Part shown: one piece after another, positions 5,500-7,822 of the stretch
How positions within the stretch are numbered: the first letter of the stretch is position 1
Layout: each line of letters opens with the position of its first letter
Assembly: GCA_013330825.1 (NCBI GenBank)
Contig: DUHN01000026.1
Coordinates: 1 to 7,822, forward strand
Source: Candidatus Woesearchaeota archaeon
GTDB taxonomy: Archaea; Nanobdellota; Nanobdellia; Woesearchaeales; GW2011-AR4
Length of the DNA: 7,822 nt
Reading direction: 5' to 3'
Notes under the pieces: model-generated
What the model was told of the DNA's origin: nothing
Database searches by the model: none
The model's input: the letters and a program-made list of their open reading frames with translations, nothing else
Translations under genes and position numbers: made by a program

Positions 5500-5901
5500 T
5501 CATGCAACGCCGAGCGCCTTTAAATCTTTTTCGAGGCCGGGCACCAGGTCGAACTGCGCGATGTCCTCCGGCAGCACCCAGCGGAATTCGGTGTTCTCGT
5601 GGCACAGCCGGACCTCATCAGAAGGGACGGTGCAGAGATAGCAGGCGACAATCCAGTGGCGCTGCTTTTCCCCATCGATGACCTCGACGAGATTGCCCTT
5701 CCTCTCTATGGCCCCTTTCAGTCCGGTCTCTTCCTCTATCTCCCGGAGTACCGTGTCCTCTGCGGCCTCGAATTCCTTCACATAGCCGGAGCAGAAGCTC
5801 CATTTGCCGGGATAGATGCGGTCATTCATTGATTTTCGGAGAAGGAGTATTCTTCCATCCCCATTCCGCACGATTCCGGTGACGACAAAGTAGGTTTTCA
5901 T
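5500..5901 (-). CDS. Nudix hydrolase
   Basis: A 133-residue single-domain Nudix protein. The Nudix box is complete at 39-61: G39-x5-E45-x7-R53-E54-I-x-E57-E58-x-G60-L, with the glutamates that hold the catalytic metal. These enzymes cleave a nucleoside diphosphate linked to another group; the substrate cannot be read from the box. The fold's early strands (YFVVTGIVRNGDGRILLLRK) begin right at the chosen ATG (5901), so the longer in-frame extension to 6147 is not needed and lacks homology. No TATA box lies near 26 bases upstream, so the gene is probably transcribed from the dph2 promoter or an unseen one. It is followed after three bases by rpiB. NDP-sugar or ADP-ribose cleavage would fit next to rpiB, since ADP-ribose yields ribose 5-phosphate; this is speculation. 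Confidence 0.92.
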   Translation of the reverse strand: MKTYFVVTGIVRNGDGRILLLRKSMNDRIYPGKWSFCSGYVKEFEAAEDTVLREIEEETGLKGAIERKGNLVEVIDGEKQRHWIVACYLCTVPSDEVRLCHENTEFRWVLPEDIAQFDLVPGLEKDLKALGVA

Positions 5902-6064
5902 TGCGGAAAAGCCTCGCTTCGCTCGGGGCAACACCGACTCGCTCTTTGCTTCTGGCCTTGCCATCGACACATCCCCGGAGGGGGCATCCCCCTGTCGATT
6001 TGCTTCTGAAATTTCTGCATCGCTCGTGAATTGGTGCTGCCCCTTGCTTTTCCGCCATTGCCCA
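5902..6064. other. Spacer between dph2 fragment and Nudix gene, with inverted repeats
   Basis: These 163 bases match no gene I recognise and do not continue Dph2 in any minus-strand frame. They hold ATCGACA (5963-5969) and TGTCGAT (5993-5999) as a perfect inverted repeat around a G/C-run hairpin (GGGGG-CAT-CCCCC core, 5980-5992). TTTGCTTCTG occurs twice (5945-5954 and 5999-6008). CTCGCTTCGCTC near 5924 is a perfect mirror sequence. It may be the scar of the event that cut off dph2. Confidence 0.4.
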
Positions 6065-6331
6065 TCAGTACCAACTTCCTCTCCACACGCTGTGCCCCCA
6101 TTGGATGAGGAGGTCCACTCCCAGGCGGTCGACCTGCAGCGGGACATCGCAGGCGCCGTAGCACGAGCCCATCCAGATCAGCACCTTGGCCTCTGTCTGC
6201 TGCTCGATGGCCTTCTGTATCTCGTCAGCCCTCGGCTTGAGGCCGTCAGGGAGCTGGACGCAGACCAGCTTCGCGTTGTCCTTCTTGATGCGTGAGATGA
6301 CTTTTCCCAGCTCGAGGTCGTAGGGGTCCAT
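6065..6331 (-). pseudogene. dph2: dph2, truncated diphthamide synthase fragment
   Basis: An 88-residue frame matching only the N-terminal part of archaeal Dph2, which is normally about 330-350 residues. It contains LVCVQLPDGLKPRADEI (22-38), SCYGACDVP (56-64) and GVDLLIQWGHS (71-81). C61 corresponds to the first of three cysteines that bind the [4Fe-4S] cluster in Pyrococcus Dph2 (C59, C163, C287). After GHS the sequence VWRGSWY and a stop follow, and the two later cysteine domains are absent. Dph2 makes the first bond of diphthamide on elongation factor 2, so this product should be inactive. A good TATA box 26 bases upstream remains. A sequencing frameshift is less likely because no other frame downstream looks like Dph2; a misassembly or a deletion fits better. 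Confidence 0.82.
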
Positions 6332-6352
6332 AAAGAAATTGGAATGAAGGCC

Positions 6353-6362
6353 ATTTTAAAAA
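6353..6362 (-). promoter_or_regulatory. TATA box of the dph2'-Nudix-rpiB unit
   Basis: On the minus strand TTTTTAAAAT is centred about 26 bases before the ATG at 6331. The five T residues could also help end transcription of the upstream histidine-rich gene, whose stop is at 6391. With dph2 truncated, its main present role may be to drive the Nudix, rpiB and membrane-protein genes. Confidence 0.55.
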
Positions 6363-6390
6363 CGTATAGGATTTTGTCGATGGACAAGGC

Positions 6391-7422
6391 CTATCTATGG
6401 AGAGGAAGTCTTTCATAGGCTGATGGCCTTGCCGTATGGTTGAAAATCCCATCGAGGATAGCTGCCAGACTTTTGAATGTCGTTGCAATAATCTCATTCG
6501 TTTGAGCATCCGTTTTCCCAATCCACTTTTTGATATGTGTATAGTGCGTATACTGGGCGAATCTGCCCCGCGATTGTTCTGTGGCGCACCTGCTGCTCAA
6601 GGATGGTGCCTCGGCGGGATAGGGCGTAAAGATGTCTATCTTTCCATTCAGGTTAATGTGCGCCTCATGCTCACCGACAAGAATGTCAAAGGTCTTGCCA
6701 GCCTCGTTTTTTTGTCTCTGATAACAACCCTCATATCTCTGAAGCATAGCAAATAATGGTGAATCTAAATAGTGATCAATATATTGTCGTGCGCTTTTTT
6801 TGCCTTCGTCAGTAAGGTATGCAGTTGTTCTGACATATATTTCCTGGCGTCTTTCCCCAAAGCTTGGGGTACCTTGGATAAAGTCAAAGCGAAACCCACG
6901 GACATAGTATTGGTCGCCAAGGATGAAATTATAGGGAAATGTTTCGTGGATGTGAATTCTTCCTATTGGATTGCCCTCCAAGTCATAGATTCTGCCCAAT
7001 ATATCCTTCCCATCATATGTGAAGGAATTTTTTAGCCTATCTATTTTTTTAGAAATGTCTTTCCTACCCGCAGAGTCGCTCAATACCTTCTTTTCCCTAT
7101 CAAGCCGTCGTATTCGCCGTAAGGCTCTTGGGGGCTTTGAGGCCGGCCGTGAAACAGGCGCCACAGGAGATTGTATCATCAAGCTTTCAAGCGGCAATGC
7201 AGAATTATGGTGTACATTAGCCGCCATATGTTGATATTCAACATCATTATGTGTAGGTGCAGTTGGGTTATGTGCATGACCATCCCCGCCATGGACATGT
7301 ACTCTATTCGCTTCCAAATGGGCTGCGCCCTCAAGGCGACGCTCCAGTTGGATTTCCGCCTGTCCATTGGAATGATGATCCGCTTGTTGGACCGAACCGA
7401 TGGAATAATACCAGCTACCCAT
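6391..7422 (-). CDS. Histidine-rich protein of unknown function
   Basis: A 343-residue protein that I do not recognise. Residues 1-75 hold 11 histidines, including HH (16-17), HVHGGDGHAH (42-51) and HH (71-72), suggesting metal binding. A proline/serine stretch (86-98) and a strongly basic segment (99-112, RALRRIRRLDREKK) follow. From about 135 the sequence looks folded and beta-rich (DILGRIYDLEGNPIGRIHIH, then FILGDQYYVRGFRFDFIQG), with FDILVGEHEAHINLNGKIDI near 245-264. No membrane helix or catalytic motif stands out in this frame. A TATA box 26 bases upstream supports ATG 7422. However, the frame stays open for 11 codons before it and would add NAFLLTL, making a signal-peptide-like segment, though without a normal start codon. 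Base composition is clearly more AT-rich than the rpiB region, suggesting separate origin. Confidence 0.7.
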   Translation of the reverse strand: MGSWYYSIGSVQQADHHSNGQAEIQLERRLEGAAHLEANRVHVHGGDGHAHNPTAPTHNDVEYQHMAANVHHNSALPLESLMIQSPVAPVSRPASKPPRALRRIRRLDREKKVLSDSAGRKDISKKIDRLKNSFTYDGKDILGRIYDLEGNPIGRIHIHETFPYNFILGDQYYVRGFRFDFIQGTPSFGERRQEIYVRTTAYLTDEGKKSARQYIDHYLDSPLFAMLQRYEGCYQRQKNEAGKTFDILVGEHEAHINLNGKIDIFTPYPAEAPSLSSRCATEQSRGRFAQYTHYTHIKKWIGKTDAQTNEIIATTFKSLAAILDGIFNHTARPSAYERLPLHR

Positions 7423-7443
7423 AAGTGTGAGGAGAAAAGCATT

Positions 7444-7452
7444 CTTTAAAAT
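7444..7452 (-). promoter_or_regulatory. TATA box of the histidine-rich protein gene
   Basis: On the minus strand ATTTTAAAG is centred about 26 bases before the ATG at 7422 and lies between that gene and the stop of the small gene upstream. It is nearly the same as the box before the radical SAM gene. Confidence 0.55.
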
Positions 7453-7455
7453 GAT

Positions 7456-7656
7456 TTACATGAACAGCTCATCAAGCTCGAACGAGGAGAGGTCCCTCTT
7501 GTTGATGAGGCGGGCAAAGTTCTTCGTCGCCGAGCGCTTGCGCTGCTCCCTCATGTTCTCCAGCTCGATGTTCTCATCATCGAAAAATTCATCCATTGGT
7601 TCCATACCATCCACCTTGCTGCGGCGCGGCGGAATGCCCGCGCTGGGCAGCCCCAA
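7456..7656 (-). CDS. Small charged hypothetical protein
   Basis: A 66-residue frame from TTG 7656, or 49 residues from the ATG at 7605. The first 17 residues are proline/arginine-rich. The rest is acidic (MDEFFDDENIELENM), then basic (REQRKRSATKNFARLINKRD), and ends with SSFELDELFM. It looks like a mainly helical, charged small protein or a peptide that binds a partner. I do not recognise it. Codon use with GC-ending codons and the clear acidic-basic-acidic pattern suggest it is real. A GGGAGG sequence about 14 bases before the TTG is too far for a standard ribosome-binding site. A TATA-like box near 7705-7714 would give a leader of roughly 25 bases to the TTG. The start remains open. Confidence 0.5.
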   Translation of the reverse strand: MGLPSAGIPPRRSKVDGMEPMDEFFDDENIELENMREQRKRSATKNFARLINKRDLSSFELDELFM

Positions 7657-7702
7657 TCGCTCTGACTAAAACCTCCCCCTTTATCACTGCTGAGTAAGTA
7701 AT

Positions 7703-7714
7703 TAATATATAAAG
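7703..7714. promoter_or_regulatory. Two-way TATA-like element TAATATATAAAG
   Basis: This AT-rich element reads as a TATA box on both strands (TATATAAAG on plus, CTTTATATATTA on minus). It sits between the small minus-strand gene and the possible plus-strand gene starting at 7770, so it could serve either. Spacing would give short leaders of about 25-35 bases instead of leaderless messages. Confidence 0.4.
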
Positions 7715-7769
7715 TTTTCGTTTGCCGGCGCAATTCATATTAATTTTCATTATTGAAAATAATTAAACC

Positions 7770-7822
7770 ATGAACAGAGAAATGAACGGGGAAAGAGCGG
7801 CTCTGTCCCGAATCTCGCGGGA
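7770..7822 (+). CDS. Possible start of a gene leaving the window
   Basis: An ATG at 7770 opens a frame reading MNREMNGERAALSRISR to the window end without a stop. It follows an AT-rich stretch typical of an archaeal promoter region, and GC content rises at the ATG. A second in-frame ATG lies at residue 5. The fragment is too short to identify. Confidence 0.35.
   Translation, partial: MNREMNGERAALSRISR

Noticed and set aside
5038..5523. Plus-strand open frame of 161 codons
   Set aside because: It is antisense to rpiB, which has full family motifs; the plus-strand frame is a by-product of GC-rich codons.
5902..6090. A simple frameshift that would restore full-length dph2
   Set aside because: None of the three minus-strand frames after GHS gives Dph2-like sequence, and the Nudix gene follows within 163 bases, leaving no room for the missing 250 residues.
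5902..6147. N-terminal extension of the Nudix protein
   Set aside because: The added residues are low-complexity translation of the repeat-containing spacer, overlap the dph2 fragment, and precede a complete Nudix fold.
1..7822. CRISPR array, insertion sequence or transposase
   Set aside because: No regularly spaced direct repeats and no transposase-like frame were seen; the only repeats are short hairpins and the triplet run.

Overview
The window is archaeal. It carries CDP-archaeol synthase (carS), an archaeal-type serine phospholipid branch (PssA-like synthase plus short PSD-type decarboxylase), and the start of a diphthamide gene (dph2). Six genes also have a TTTAAA-like TATA box centred about 26-31 bases before the chosen start codon, the pattern of archaeal leaderless transcripts. 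The sequence alone does not settle the lineage. The compact layout, gene fusions and mixed base composition would suit a DPANN or uncultivated euryarchaeal genome, but this is a weak inference.

Layout. 1-893 (-) is a radical SAM protein of the COG1031 type, cut by the window edge. 894-1224 is a divergent intergenic region with an unexplained GC-rich chain of hairpins. 1225-2882 (+) is a translationally coupled pair: archaetidylserine decarboxylase, then archaetidylserine synthase fused behind a degenerate copy of the same enzyme fold. 2863-3891 (-) is a second tandem CDP-alcohol phosphatidyltransferase whose 3' end overlaps the synthase by 20 bp. It reads away from carS (4000-4545, +) across a compact divergent promoter region. 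6331-4548 (-) looks like one transcription unit: a truncated dph2, a structured spacer, a Nudix hydrolase, ribose-5-phosphate isomerase B, and an unknown five-helix membrane protein, the last three separated by 1-3 bases. 6391-7422 (-) is an AT-richer, histidine-rich protein I cannot assign. 7456-7656 (-) is a small charged protein, and a further gene may start at 7770 (+) and leave the window.

How the genes work together. CarS makes CDP-archaeol. The fused PssA-type enzyme would exchange CMP for L-serine, and the PSD-type enzyme would decarboxylate archaetidylserine to archaetidylethanolamine. The PgsA-type fusion would use the same CDP-archaeol to make a glycerol- or inositol-phosphate lipid. 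Most polar head-group chemistry of the cell could therefore be encoded within about 3.3 kb. The most unusual feature is that both phosphatidyltransferases are two-domain fusions in which one domain has an intact catalytic motif and the other has an altered one, with the order reversed between the two proteins.
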